Shown: one piece after another, positions 26,589-35,253 of the stretch | Position numbering within the stretch: the stretch's first letter is position 1 | Layout: each line of letters starts with the position of its first letter | Source of the DNA: an uncultured Bacilli bacterium | GTDB taxonomy: Bacteria > Bacillota_I > Bacilli_A > RF39 > UBA660 | Assembly: GCA_934120715.1 (NCBI GenBank) | Contig: CAKOUW010000001.1 | Coordinates: 62,001 to 126,000 of the forward strand | DNA: 64,000 nucleotides | Direction: 5' to 3' | Position numbers and translations under genes: made by a program | Notes under the pieces: generated by a model | Told to the model about the DNA's origin: nothing | The model's database searches: none | The model's input: the letters and a program-made list of their open reading frames with translations, nothing else

Positions 26589-26679
26589 GGAGTAGTACTC
26601 AAGAGGCTGAAGAGGCGCCCCTGCTAAGGGTGTAGGTCGGGCAACTGGCGCGAGAGTTCAAATCTCTCCTACTCCGCCA
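26589..26679 (+). tRNA. tRNA-Ser(GCT)
   Basis: 91 nt with a long variable arm, as expected for Ser. Acceptor GGAGTAG pairs with CTACTCC, the anticodon loop is CTGCTAA (GCT), and CCA is encoded. Confidence 0.95.
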
Positions 26680-26690
26680 TATATAAAATT

Positions 26691-26714
26691 AACCTTGTTT
26701 GACAAGGTTTTTTT
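26691..26714 (+). terminator. Terminator of tRNA-Ser
   Basis: AACCTTG, TTTGA loop, CAAGGTT, then T-tract. The second TnpB element copy starts about 10 nt later. Confidence 0.85.
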
Positions 26715-26723
26715 GTTTTTTTA

Positions 26724-27206
26724 TTTATAAGGAATTTTCTTTTTATAAAGAACAGTATTAACTAATGGTATATATTTAAAAAAACGCATCGGCAAACAAA
26801 TGTTTGCGTATTATTATAGTAAGACAAGATTATGGAAGTGTAATTTACTTGGTAAATATTATTATCAGGTAGACACATACTTTGCAAGTAGTAAGAAATG
26901 TAGTCATTGTGATATGACTACAGATAAAACAAAAGATTTAGGAGTAAGAAATTGGACATGTATAAATTGTGGATGTGAAAATGATAGAGATATAAATGCG
27001 AGTGTAAATATTATGTTTGAAGGACTAAAAATATATTGTCAAAATAATTAAGAAGAAGAAAAGTAAAATAAAAAGTACGGTAGCGACTATCGGAATTTAA
27101 GCCTATGGAGAATAGAGGGTACTCTATCTATGAAGTAGGAATGTTGATCGGCGACGACCAATGCGAATAAAAATTTAAAATTATTTTAATTTTTATTCTT
27201 TTGTTC
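26724..27206 (+). mobile_element. Internally deleted copy 2 of the TnpB element
   Basis: 483 nt with the same left and right ends as copy 1. It lacks exactly 927 nt (copy 1 positions 4273-5199). The junction is at ATGGA (26832-26836), which occurs in copy 1 at both 4268-4272 and 5195-5199, so the deletion arose by recombination at a 5-nt repeat. It keeps the left hairpin, the last about 70 codons of tnpB with zinc finger and RuvC-III, and the full 3' non-coding region. The retained tnpB part differs from copy 1 at only two or so bases. Confidence 0.88.
27052..27206 (+). ncRNA. Candidate omega-RNA scaffold, copy 2
   Basis: 155 nt, identical by eye to 5415-5569. With tnpB deleted upstream, this copy could supply only guide RNA, to be used by a TnpB encoded elsewhere. 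The flanking guide would start at about 27207, just upstream of the HAD-like gene. Expression is not shown. Confidence 0.55.
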
Positions 27207-27246
27207 TGGTATAATAAGTGTAGTTATTTACAGGGGAGAAGTAGAT

Positions 27247-27954
27247 ATGAAAAAGATGGTTGTCTGTACTTTTGAAAATACACTTATAGATGATGAAGAA
27301 TCTATTAGTATGAAAACAATGCTAGAAATTGATCGACTTAGAAATGGTGGCTATTTATTTACTACTATATCAGAAAATGATCTGGATTATGTTTTATCAT
27401 ATAATAGAGATTTTCCTTTTTTGGATTTTATAGTTTTTTTTGATGGAGCTGGAATATTTGATACTAAGTTAAATAAGGTTATTTTTAAAAGACAAATTAA
27501 TTATAATATGATTAAAAAAATTATTGATGCATGTTTTGATTATGATATTTATGCTTATACAGCTTTTCAAAAGATCAAGATTAATAGTATAGATGATATT
27601 GTTAATTATAAAAAAGATATATTAAGAATAGATATTTTTGGTAAGAATATTGCATCTTTATATAAGAAACTTATTGCTTTAGATTTGGATATTAATATTA
27701 CAAAAACTGATCATATTAAAATATTAAGTAATTGTTCTAGATGTTTTTCTGTTGATACTATCTGTATGAAGAAAAAGATTGATATTAGTAATTGTTTTGT
27801 TATAGGGGGCTCTATTTTAGATATGGAAACTATAAATAAATATAAGGGTAATTCTATTAATAATGCACCTTTAAAATTAAGAAAAATTTCTAATAGAGTC
27901 TCTTCAAATAATAATTCTTTAGGAGTATGTGAATTATTACGTGAATTATCCTAA
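27247..27954 (+). CDS. Cof-type HAD-fold protein lacking catalytic residues
   Basis: 235 residues with Cof/HAD-IIB length and layout. Motif I, normally DxDGT, reads CTFENTLID, so the nucleophile Asp is Thr and the general-acid Asp is Glu. The C-terminal GDSxND motif reads GGSILDM, losing its first acidic residue. The cap region (KINSIDDIVNYKKDILRIDIF) and a Lys in TKTDHIKIL are retained. It is probably a catalytically dead family member with a binding or regulatory role. GGGGAG lies 7-10 nt before the ATG. Confidence 0.7.
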   Translation: MKKMVVCTFENTLIDDEESISMKTMLEIDRLRNGGYLFTTISENDLDYVLSYNRDFPFLDFIVFFDGAGIFDTKLNKVIFKRQINYNMIKKIIDACFDYDIYAYTAFQKIKINSIDDIVNYKKDILRIDIFGKNIASLYKKLIALDLDINITKTDHIKILSNCSRCFSVDTICMKKKIDISNCFVIGGSILDMETINKYKGNSINNAPLKLRKISNRVSSNNNSLGVCELLRELS

Positions 27955-28015
27955 AAAATTTCTTTTTCTATTTTTTTAGGCATGTTATAATACTTTATAG
28001 AAAGAAGGGCTGTTT

Positions 28016-28858
28016 ATGAAGTTGATTGTTAAATATGATGCTGATTTATTAGAGTACTTATATGATAATTTAGATGCTCCTAGAAAGAAAATTAAGAGTT
28101 ATTTAACTCATAAATGTATTTATATTAATAATAATATTGTTACAAAATATAATTATAGGGTTATTAAGGGAATGAGTATTATTATTAATACTAATGGACG
28201 TGGTACGCTTCCTTTTGATATTTTATTTGAAGATGATGATATTATTGTAGTTAATAAACCTAGTGGACTTCTTTCTATTGCAACAAGAAAAGAGAAAGAT
28301 AAAACTTTGTACCATTTAGTTAGTGAATACTTAAAAAGCAAAAATAGAAGAGCTAGGGTTTATATTGTTCATAGACTTGATAAAGATACTAGTGGTATAG
28401 TTATTTTAGCTAAAAATGAAAAGATAAAAAAACAACTTCAAGATAATTGGAATGAATATGTTTCTCTAAGAGAATATACAGCAGTTGTACATGGTAATTT
28501 AGATAAGAAAAAGGGAAGAATAGTTCAGAATTTGGCTGAGACTAAGACTAATTTAGTTTATGTTACTAAGGACGATAATGGTAAAAAGGCAATTACTGAT
28601 TATGAAGTATTAAAAGAAAATAATAATTATTCTCTTTTAAAAATAAATATTATAACAGGAAGAAAGAATCAAATAAGAGTGGCTTTAAGTTTTATTAATA
28701 GTCCTATTGTTGGAGATAGTAAGTACGGTATTAAAGATTCTTTTAATAGACTTTATTTACATGCTAATAGATTAAAAATATATTATCCTATTATAGGAAA
28801 AGATATTTTATTTGAAGTTGGTATTCCTAATGAGTTTAAAAAAATAATGAAAGGATAA
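28016..28858 (+). CDS. RluA-family pseudouridine synthase
   Basis: 280 residues. An S4-like N-terminus (APRKKIKSYLTHKCIYINN) precedes the catalytic domain: DIIVVNKPSGLLSIATR, catalytic Asp in VHRLDKDTSGIVILAK, and late ITGRKNQIRVAL and PIVGDSKYG motifs. It isomerises uridines in 23S rRNA or tRNA. The exact target (RluD, RluC or YlyB type) cannot be read from sequence alone. It is 5 nt from the GH3 gene, likely one operon. Confidence 0.92.
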   Translation: MKLIVKYDADLLEYLYDNLDAPRKKIKSYLTHKCIYINNNIVTKYNYRVIKGMSIIINTNGRGTLPFDILFEDDDIIVVNKPSGLLSIATRKEKDKTLYHLVSEYLKSKNRRARVYIVHRLDKDTSGIVILAKNEKIKKQLQDNWNEYVSLREYTAVVHGNLDKKKGRIVQNLAETKTNLVYVTKDDNGKKAITDYEVLKENNNYSLLKINIITGRKNQIRVALSFINSPIVGDSKYGIKDSFNRLYLHANRLKIYYPIIGKDILFEVGIPNEFKKIMKG

Positions 28859-28863
28859 ATCAT

Positions 28864-30012
28864 ATGAAAAAAATAATTATTACTATTGCAGTAGTTTTGT
28901 TAGTTGGATTTTCTGGTTATTTCTTAATTACTAAATATGGTGGTGATAAGTCACTTAATAAATTAGAAAAGAATAATGATTCTGATGATTGTAATGATTT
29001 GTTTTGTAAATATTATTCTTATGCTGATAATATTTTAAAAGATATGTCTTTGGAGGAAAAGGTTGGACAATTATTTTTAGTTAGATATGATAATAATTTG
29101 GCTTCTTCTTGGGTTAAAAATTACAATCCGGGTGGTTTCATCTTATTTGCTAGAGATTTTAAGGATCATACTAAGGAATCAATTAATGATGAAATTAAAT
29201 CTTTACAAGATGCTAGTAAAGTACCTTTAGTAATTGGTGTTGATGAAGAAGGCGGATTTGTTACTAGGATCAGTAGATACAAAAATTTTAGAGATAGTGC
29301 TTTTTCTTCTCCTCGATCTATTTATGAAGAAGGCGGATATGAGTTACTTGAGAAGGAGGAAAGAGAAAAGGCTCAATTATTGTTAAGTTTGGGTATTAAT
29401 TTAAATTTAGCTCCAGTTGTTGATGTTTCAACTGATGAAAATGATTTTATTCATAACAGAGCTTTTGGTGGTAATAGTGAGGAGACTGCAGTGTTTTCTA
29501 AAAACATGGTTAGTTACGCTAATAGTGAAGGTATTTCTTCATGTCTTAAACATTTTCCGGGATATGGAAATAATGTTGATACACATAATGGAATAGCAAT
29601 TGATGATAGGAGTTATGATAGTTTTGTTTCTAATGATTATCTACCTTTTAAGAGTGGTATAGAAGAAAAAGTTCCAGCAGTTCTAGTTTCACATAATATA
29701 ATTAATTCTATGGATAGTTCTCATCCAGCTAGTTTAAGTGAAAAAGTTATTTCAGAACTTAGGGAAAAACTTAATTTTAGTGGTATAATAATTACTGATG
29801 ATTTATCAATGGGTGCTGTTGAAGAATATGTATCATTTAATACGGCAGCAGTTTTAGCGGTTAAGGCTGGTAATGATATGCTAATTACTTCTGATTTTAG
29901 GGATATGTATAATTCTGTATTAGAAGCTGTAAAAAATGGAGATATTAGTGAAAAAAGGGTAGATAACTCAGTTAGAAGAATAATAGCTTGGAAAAAGCTT
30001 TATAATATGTAG
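28864..30012 (+). CDS. Glycoside hydrolase family 3, NagZ-like beta-N-acetylhexosaminidase
   Basis: 382 residues. A membrane anchor or signal segment lies at residues 3-22 (KIIITIAVVLLVGFSGYFLI). The GH3 catalytic domain follows: LEEKVGQLFLVRYD, FARDFKD, GVDEEGGFVTR, the NagZ signature KHFPGYGNNVDTHNG (about residue 228, catalytic His) and the nucleophile Asp in IITDDLSMGAV. It removes GlcNAc from peptidoglycan fragments, probably outside the membrane. It sits between rluA-like and asnS genes with tight spacing. Confidence 0.88.
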   Translation: MKKIIITIAVVLLVGFSGYFLITKYGGDKSLNKLEKNNDSDDCNDLFCKYYSYADNILKDMSLEEKVGQLFLVRYDNNLASSWVKNYNPGGFILFARDFKDHTKESINDEIKSLQDASKVPLVIGVDEEGGFVTRISRYKNFRDSAFSSPRSIYEEGGYELLEKEEREKAQLLLSLGINLNLAPVVDVSTDENDFIHNRAFGGNSEETAVFSKNMVSYANSEGISSCLKHFPGYGNNVDTHNGIAIDDRSYDSFVSNDYLPFKSGIEEKVPAVLVSHNIINSMDSSHPASLSEKVISELREKLNFSGIIITDDLSMGAVEEYVSFNTAAVLAVKAGNDMLITSDFRDMYNSVLEAVKNGDISEKRVDNSVRRIIAWKKLYNM

Positions 30013-30020
30013 GAGGATAT

Positions 30021-31400
30021 ATGGTTATAGATGTAAAAAAATTATATGAAGATATTGATAAATATATGGGAAGTGAAGTAAGACTTCAAGGTTGGATTAG
30101 AAATCATAGAAAGCAAAAAGAATTTGGCTTTATTGATTTTAATGATGGAACATTTTTTAAGGGTGTACAGGTTGTTTATGATGAATCTGTTGATGGTTTT
30201 TCGGACATTCAAAAATTAAAAATTGGATCTGCAATTGAGGTTGTTGGTGAAGTAGTATCTTCTCCTGCGAAAGGTCAAGAGTTTGAATTAAAAACAAAAA
30301 GCATCATTTTATTGGGAGATTGTCCTGATGATTATCCTATTCAACCTAAAAGACATACTAGAGAGTTTTTAAGGGAACAGGCTTATTTAAGACCAAGAAC
30401 TAATTTATTTAGTGCAGTTTTCCGTGTAAGAAGTGTTGCAGCTTATGCAATTCATAAGTATTTTCAAGAGAATGGCTATGTTTATTTTCATGCTCCATTA
30501 ATTACAGCTAGTGACTGTGAAGGAGCAGGAGAGATGTTTCAAGTTACTACTCTTGACTTAGATAGAATTTCTAAGCTTGGTAAAGTAGATTATTCAAAAG
30601 ACTTTTTTGGAAAGCCTGCAGCTTTAACTGTTAGTGGTCAGCTTCAAGCTGAAACATTTGCTTTAGCATACAAAAAGACTTATACATTTGGACCGACTTT
30701 TAGAGCAGAAAATTCTAATACTAAGACTCACGCTAATGAATTTTGGATGATAGAACCAGAGATCGCTTTTTGTGATCTAGAAGGTGATATGGATATTATG
30801 GAAGATATGCTTAAATACGTAGTTAAGTATGTTTTAGATAATTGTGGGGAAGAGATGAAATTTTTCGATAGCTTTGTTGAGGATGGCTTAATTGAAAAAT
30901 TAACAAAACTAATTAATAGTAAATTTGTAAGAATTGATCATGAAGAAGTTATTTCAATTTTAAAGAAAGCAGATGTTAAATGGGAATTTGAACCAGAATA
31001 TGGTGAAGATATTGCGAAAGAGCATGAAAAATATATTACAGAGTACTTTAATGGACCAGTATTTATTAAAAATTGGCCAAAGGATATAAAAGCATTCTAC
31101 ATGAAACAAAATCCTGATGGTAAGACTGTAGCAGCTGTTGATTTGGAAGTTCCTGGTGCTGGTGAATTAATGGGTGGTTCTCAAAGAGAAGAAGACTATG
31201 ATAAATTAGTTAACAGAATGGATGAGTTAAAAATGGATAAGGCTGGTTTAGAGTGGTATTTAAATTTAAGAAAATTTGGTGGTTGCTATCACTCTGGATT
31301 CGGTATGGGATTTGAAAGATTACTTATATATTTAACTGGAGTTGAAAATATTCGTGATGTTATTCCTTATCCTAGAACACCTGGTAATTGTGATTTTTAA
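30021..31400 (+). CDS. asnS: Asparaginyl-tRNA synthetase
   Basis: 459 residues. An OB-fold anticodon-binding domain (VRLQGWIRNHRKQKEFGFIDFNDG) is followed by class II motifs: motif 2 TFGPTFRAENSNTKTHANEFWMIEPE and motif 3 GFGMGFERLLIYLTGVENIRDV, ending YPRTPGNCDF. Pattern and length are AsnRS rather than AspRS (no 100-residue GAD insert). AGGAGG lies before the ATG. A terminator follows at 31402-31426. Confidence 0.96.
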   Translation: MVIDVKKLYEDIDKYMGSEVRLQGWIRNHRKQKEFGFIDFNDGTFFKGVQVVYDESVDGFSDIQKLKIGSAIEVVGEVVSSPAKGQEFELKTKSIILLGDCPDDYPIQPKRHTREFLREQAYLRPRTNLFSAVFRVRSVAAYAIHKYFQENGYVYFHAPLITASDCEGAGEMFQVTTLDLDRISKLGKVDYSKDFFGKPAALTVSGQLQAETFALAYKKTYTFGPTFRAENSNTKTHANEFWMIEPEIAFCDLEGDMDIMEDMLKYVVKYVLDNCGEEMKFFDSFVEDGLIEKLTKLINSKFVRIDHEEVISILKKADVKWEFEPEYGEDIAKEHEKYITEYFNGPVFIKNWPKDIKAFYMKQNPDGKTVAAVDLEVPGAGELMGGSQREEDYDKLVNRMDELKMDKAGLEWYLNLRKFGGCYHSGFGMGFERLLIYLTGVENIRDVIPYPRTPGNCDF

Positions 31401-31401
31401 G

Positions 31402-31426
31402 AGAAGTAGTTTTACTTCTTTTTTTG
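31402..31426 (+). terminator. Terminator after asnS
   Basis: AGAAGTA, GTTT loop, TACTTCT, then T-tract. Confidence 0.85.
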
Positions 31427-31472
31427 TATAAAAAAAGATTTTTAATACATTATATAAATGGGAGGATGAATT

Positions 31473-32084
31473 ATGAAGAAAATATTAATATATTTATCAC
31501 TATTTATATTATTAATTACTGGTTGTACTAACAATATGAATACACCTACTAAAAAGGTAGAAGAATTTTTGGGTAAATATCAATCTATGGATAGTGAAGT
31601 TTTAGCTCAACTTGATGATGTTGTTTCTTCTGATAATACGATGACTGATGATGAGAAAAAAGATTATCGTAGTTTAATGGAAAAACAATATCAGAATTTA
31701 TCTTATAAAATTAAAGATGAAGAAATAGATGGAGATAATGCTACTGTTTTAGTAGAAATAGAAGTATTTGATTATGCAACTTCTATTAATAAATCTCGTA
31801 AGTATTATGATGAACATCCTGATGAATTTAAAGATGATGCTAAGGCTACTATTAATGATGATAATACTTTAGGTGATAAAGCTGGTGATGCTATCGATGA
31901 TGCTAAGGATAAGATAGAGGAAAGTTCTAAATATATAGAATATAAGATTAAGCAAATGATGAATGTTACTGATAAAGTAAAATATGAAATAACTTTCCAT
32001 CTTACTAAAGTTAATGATACTTGGAAAGTTGATGACATAAGTGATATTGATAGACAAAAAATTCATGGATTATATGAAGAGTAG
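31473..32084 (+). CDS. Lipoprotein of unknown function
   Basis: 203 residues. The signal peptide ends in lipobox ITGC (Cys18). The mature domain has an NTF2-like feel: KKVEEFLGKYQSMD, MEKQYQNLSYKIKDEEIDGDNATVLVEIEV, and late YEITFHLTKVNDTWKVDDI. An acidic Asp/Lys-rich insert lies at about 110-155 (DDAKATINDDNTLGDKAGDA). This resembles DUF4878/SnoaL-type cell-surface lipoproteins. It is transcribed alone, with GGGAGG before the ATG and a terminator after. Confidence 0.7.
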   Translation: MKKILIYLSLFILLITGCTNNMNTPTKKVEEFLGKYQSMDSEVLAQLDDVVSSDNTMTDDEKKDYRSLMEKQYQNLSYKIKDEEIDGDNATVLVEIEVFDYATSINKSRKYYDEHPDEFKDDAKATINDDNTLGDKAGDAIDDAKDKIEESSKYIEYKIKQMMNVTDKVKYEITFHLTKVNDTWKVDDISDIDRQKIHGLYEE

Positions 32085-32102
32085 AAAAATATCTTTTTTA
32101 GG

Positions 32103-32129
32103 AAAATACTAAATGGGTATTTTTTTTTT
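32103..32129 (+). terminator. Terminator after the lipoprotein gene
   Basis: AAAATAC, 7-nt loop, GTATTTT, then T-tract. Confidence 0.8.
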
Positions 32130-32174
32130 GACTTTTATTTGATATAATCTTTTTAAGATAAAGAGGGTGTTTTA

Positions 32175-34061
32175 ATGTTAGGGAGCATTTTTGAAATTAG
32201 GGATGATAAAATTTTAATCAAGTTAGCTATTGATATTAATAAGCAACCTAATTTAGTTAATTTACATGTTGTTTTTGAAGATGGAAGTAAAAGAATTGTT
32301 GGGGAAATAGAGAATGTTTCTTTGGATATTATGTCTGTTAATGTAGTTGGGGAATTTGTTAATGATATATTTGTTCCTGGTATTTCTAAAAGACCTTCGT
32401 TTAAATCTGCAATTAGGTTGATAAGGCTTGATGAATTAGAGAAGGTTTATGGCAGTCAGAATTTAGTTAGGGGATTTACTAATTTTGGTACTAGTACTGT
32501 TTATGATGGATATAAGATTAATATATCTATAAATGATTTCTTTAATAATCATTTTGCTATTTTGGGTAATACTGGTGCTGGTAAGAGTTGTGCTGTTGCT
32601 TCAATCCTTCAAAAATTATTTGTTAAGAAGGAGACGGCTCCAATCAATGCTAACTTCTTTTTCTTTGATGCTTATGGAGAATATAGTAATGCTTTTTCAC
32701 AATTAAATAGTATTAATCCTCTTCTTAATTATAAAGCTTATACTACTAATCCTATGTCTAATGATGATTCTCTTTTAAGAATACCGACTTGGTTACTTGA
32801 TGTTGATGATTTAGCATTGTTATTAGATGCTACAACTCCTACACAATTACCAATTATTGAAAAAACACTTAGTTTGGTTACAATATTAACTGGTAATTCT
32901 TCTAAGGTTATTCAAAAAAAGAATGATATTATTGCTAGAGCTATTCAAGATATATTACTTAGTGGTAATGATTCTACTAAAATAAGGGATCAAGTTATAG
33001 CCGTTCTTACTAAATTTAACACACCTGAGTTAAATCTTGAAAGTCCAATAGTACAGCCTGGATATACAAGGACTTTAAAACAATGTTTATATATAGACAA
33101 AACCGGTAAAATGCAAGAAATGGAATTGGTTGTTGAATTTATTAGAGGATATATTAATGATTCATTAGAGGATATAAGTGATAGTGAGAAAAATTTATTT
33201 TATAATTTAAGTGATTTGGAACTTGCGATGGATTTTGCATTAATAAATGAAGGTATTCTAAAGAGTGAAAAAGTTTTTGATTATGCTAATATATTAAGTG
33301 TTAGACTTCATTCTTTAGCTAATGGTGAGTATGGTAGGTATTTTAATTATTCACGTTTTGTTAATAGAAAGCAGTATATTGATGAATTATTAATGGCTCC
33401 AAATGGGGCTAAATGTCAGATTGTTAACTTTAATATAAACTATGTTGATGATAGAATAGCTAAAGTTATAACAAAGATTTTATCTAGAATGTTGTTTTTA
33501 CAAGCTAGTGAGATTACTCCTAGGGGAAGTACTGCTTTTCATATAATTATAGAAGAGGCTCATAGATATGTAACTAGGGATACTAATACTAATTTACTTG
33601 GTTATAATATATTTGAAAGAATTACTAAGGAAGGTCGTAAGTATGGATTATTTTTAGGATTAATTACACAAAGACCTAGTGAACTTTCTGATACGTGTAT
33701 TTCTCAATGTACTAATTTTGTAATTTTAAGAATGTTGCATCCAAGAGATTTGGAATATATTAGAGAGATGGTACCTAATATTTCGGCAGAAGTTGTGAAA
33801 CAATTAAAGAGTTTAAAGCCGGGAAATTGTATAGCTTTTGGTAGTGCTTTTAAGGTACCGATATCTATGTATATTGATTTACCAAATCCTAGACCTATGA
33901 GTGATAATGTTAATTTGACTGATGTTTGGTATAGGCCAATTAATAATAATGTTAGTATGGGAAATTATCAAACAAACGTAGTTAATAGGCCGCAACTTGT
34001 TAATAATGTTTCACAACCAATTATTATGAGTAATGAGTCTCTTGGTACGGGGGCTTTTTAG
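32175..34061 (+). CDS. HerA-like (DUF87) ATPase
   Basis: 628 residues. An N-terminal beta-barrel (HAS-barrel-like, residues 1-95) precedes the motor: Walker A ILGNTGAGKSCAVAS at about residue 135, FFFFDAYGEYS, Walker B FHIIIEEAHRYV, and the arginine-finger region RITKEGRKYGLFLGLITQRP. The C-terminal about 45 residues are Asn-rich and low complexity. HerA normally works with the nuclease NurA in end resection; no NurA-like gene is adjacent. It may act in DNA pumping or repair. A GAGGGTG site precedes ATG 32175. The next gene is sepF, 80 nt away. Confidence 0.85.
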   Translation: MLGSIFEIRDDKILIKLAIDINKQPNLVNLHVVFEDGSKRIVGEIENVSLDIMSVNVVGEFVNDIFVPGISKRPSFKSAIRLIRLDELEKVYGSQNLVRGFTNFGTSTVYDGYKINISINDFFNNHFAILGNTGAGKSCAVASILQKLFVKKETAPINANFFFFDAYGEYSNAFSQLNSINPLLNYKAYTTNPMSNDDSLLRIPTWLLDVDDLALLLDATTPTQLPIIEKTLSLVTILTGNSSKVIQKKNDIIARAIQDILLSGNDSTKIRDQVIAVLTKFNTPELNLESPIVQPGYTRTLKQCLYIDKTGKMQEMELVVEFIRGYINDSLEDISDSEKNLFYNLSDLELAMDFALINEGILKSEKVFDYANILSVRLHSLANGEYGRYFNYSRFVNRKQYIDELLMAPNGAKCQIVNFNINYVDDRIAKVITKILSRMLFLQASEITPRGSTAFHIIIEEAHRYVTRDTNTNLLGYNIFERITKEGRKYGLFLGLITQRPSELSDTCISQCTNFVILRMLHPRDLEYIREMVPNISAEVVKQLKSLKPGNCIAFGSAFKVPISMYIDLPNPRPMSDNVNLTDVWYRPINNNVSMGNYQTNVVNRPQLVNNVSQPIIMSNESLGTGAF

Positions 34062-34143
34062 AAATATTATTTATAATTTTATATCTTTATATTTTTAATA
34101 ATTTATGATAGAATAAAATAAGACAAAGATGGAGGAATGTATT

Positions 34144-34593
34144 ATGGCTTTAAATAAATTAAAAAACTTGTTAGTCGGTAATGATGATTCAGATAATAAT
34201 AGTGATAGTCCTGAAGAAGAATTTTATACTACAAGTAGAGAGGATTATCATGCTGCTAATGGAATGGCTGGTAGTAAAATGATTCTTTTAGAACCAAGGG
34301 CTTATTCTGAGAGTCAGCAAATAGCTGATTATTTGAAGGGACGTAGTGCTGTTGTTGTTAATCTAAAGAGAGTTACACCAGATCAGGCTAAAAGAATAGT
34401 TGACTTTTTGTATGGTACTATTTATGCTATAGGTGGAGATTTACAAAAATTAGGTGGAGGAATTTTCCTTTGCACACCTAATAATGTTAATGTTGAGGGT
34501 AAAATTAGTGATGAAGCTAGTAATGGTGGAGAGGATAAAAATGCTCGCGGTAAAAAAGAGAAAGTAAGGGATACTGAAGAAGATTTCTTTTAA
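34144..34593 (+). CDS. sepF: Cell division protein SepF
   Basis: 149 residues from ATG 34144 (GGAGG 8 nt upstream). The membrane-binding amphipathic N-terminus is MALNKLKNLLVG. An acidic linker follows, then the SepF core: KMILLEPRAYSESQQIADYL, AVVVNLKRVTPDQAKRIVDFL, GTIYAIGGDLQKLGGGIFLC. The C-terminal tail is charged. It tethers FtsZ to the membrane. The next gene is divIVA-like, the standard Firmicutes order. Confidence 0.94.
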   Translation: MALNKLKNLLVGNDDSDNNSDSPEEEFYTTSREDYHAANGMAGSKMILLEPRAYSESQQIADYLKGRSAVVVNLKRVTPDQAKRIVDFLYGTIYAIGGDLQKLGGGIFLCTPNNVNVEGKISDEASNGGEDKNARGKKEKVRDTEEDFF

Positions 34594-34618
34594 GATTTGA
34601 TTTTTCTGGGGTGGTTAT

Positions 34619-35053
34619 ATGGATAAGTTTAGCTATGAAGCTAATGGATATAATCGTAATGAAGTTAATAAATTTATTGATGATGTTATCAAACAAACTG
34701 GGGCAATTGTTAGTAGATGCAAAGAACAAAAGAAAAAAATTGAACAGTTAAGTAATGAGTTAGAACATTATAGAAATTTAGAAGATACTTTAAAACGTGC
34801 GATTATTAAAGCTGAAGAAACCAGTGATGATATTAAAAGAGTGGCTAGAGAAGAGGCTTCTTTAATAGTAAGTGATGCTAAAAATAATGCTAGTAGAATA
34901 GTTAATGAGGCTTTATTAAAATCTGATAGAATAGAAAATAATGCCCAGATATTAGAAAAGAATATCAAAATATTTAAAAGAAAATTGAAAATAATTATGG
35001 AGCAACAGATGGCTGTTGTTGATGAAATTGAAGTTTTAGAGTTAGACAGATAG
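34619..35053 (+). CDS. DivIVA-like protein
   Basis: 144 residues. The N-terminal DivIVA motif is FSYEANGYNRNEVNKFIDDVI, including the Asn/Val-rich turn. Continuous coiled coil follows from about residue 30 to the end (EQKKKIEQLSNELEHYRNLED ... RIVNEALLKSDRIENNAQIL). Canonical DivIVA reads F-x-x-x-x-x-G-Y-x-x-x-E-V, as here. It recognises curved membrane and recruits division or wall proteins. It starts 25 nt after sepF. Confidence 0.88.
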   Translation: MDKFSYEANGYNRNEVNKFIDDVIKQTGAIVSRCKEQKKKIEQLSNELEHYRNLEDTLKRAIIKAEETSDDIKRVAREEASLIVSDAKNNASRIVNEALLKSDRIENNAQILEKNIKIFKRKLKIIMEQQMAVVDEIEVLELDR

Positions 35054-35200
35054 ATGTTTAACTTTTTTATTCTTTTGTTCTTCTAATGATATATTAATAA
35101 ACAAGTCATAAAATTGTTGTATAAGATATATATAAATACAGTAATGCTTAATTTAATAAATTATAAAATTAGTTAATTTATCTTTAAATTATTTTTAATC

Positions 35201-35229
35201 TTTACTTTTTATTTACTTTTTGTTATAAT
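35201..35229 (+). promoter_or_regulatory. Promoter of the 841-residue unknown gene
   Basis: TTTACT, 17-nt spacer, TATAAT at 35224-35229, followed by an AGGAGGCGG ribosome site. Confidence 0.65.
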
Positions 35230-35253
35230 AAGTGGGCTTTAGGAGGCGGTTTT

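Noticed and set aside
26800..27051. 84-codon open frame with a TnpB zinc finger
   Set aside because: It is the deletion remnant of tnpB in element copy 2; the apparent N-terminus is read from leader DNA, with no ribosome site or start.
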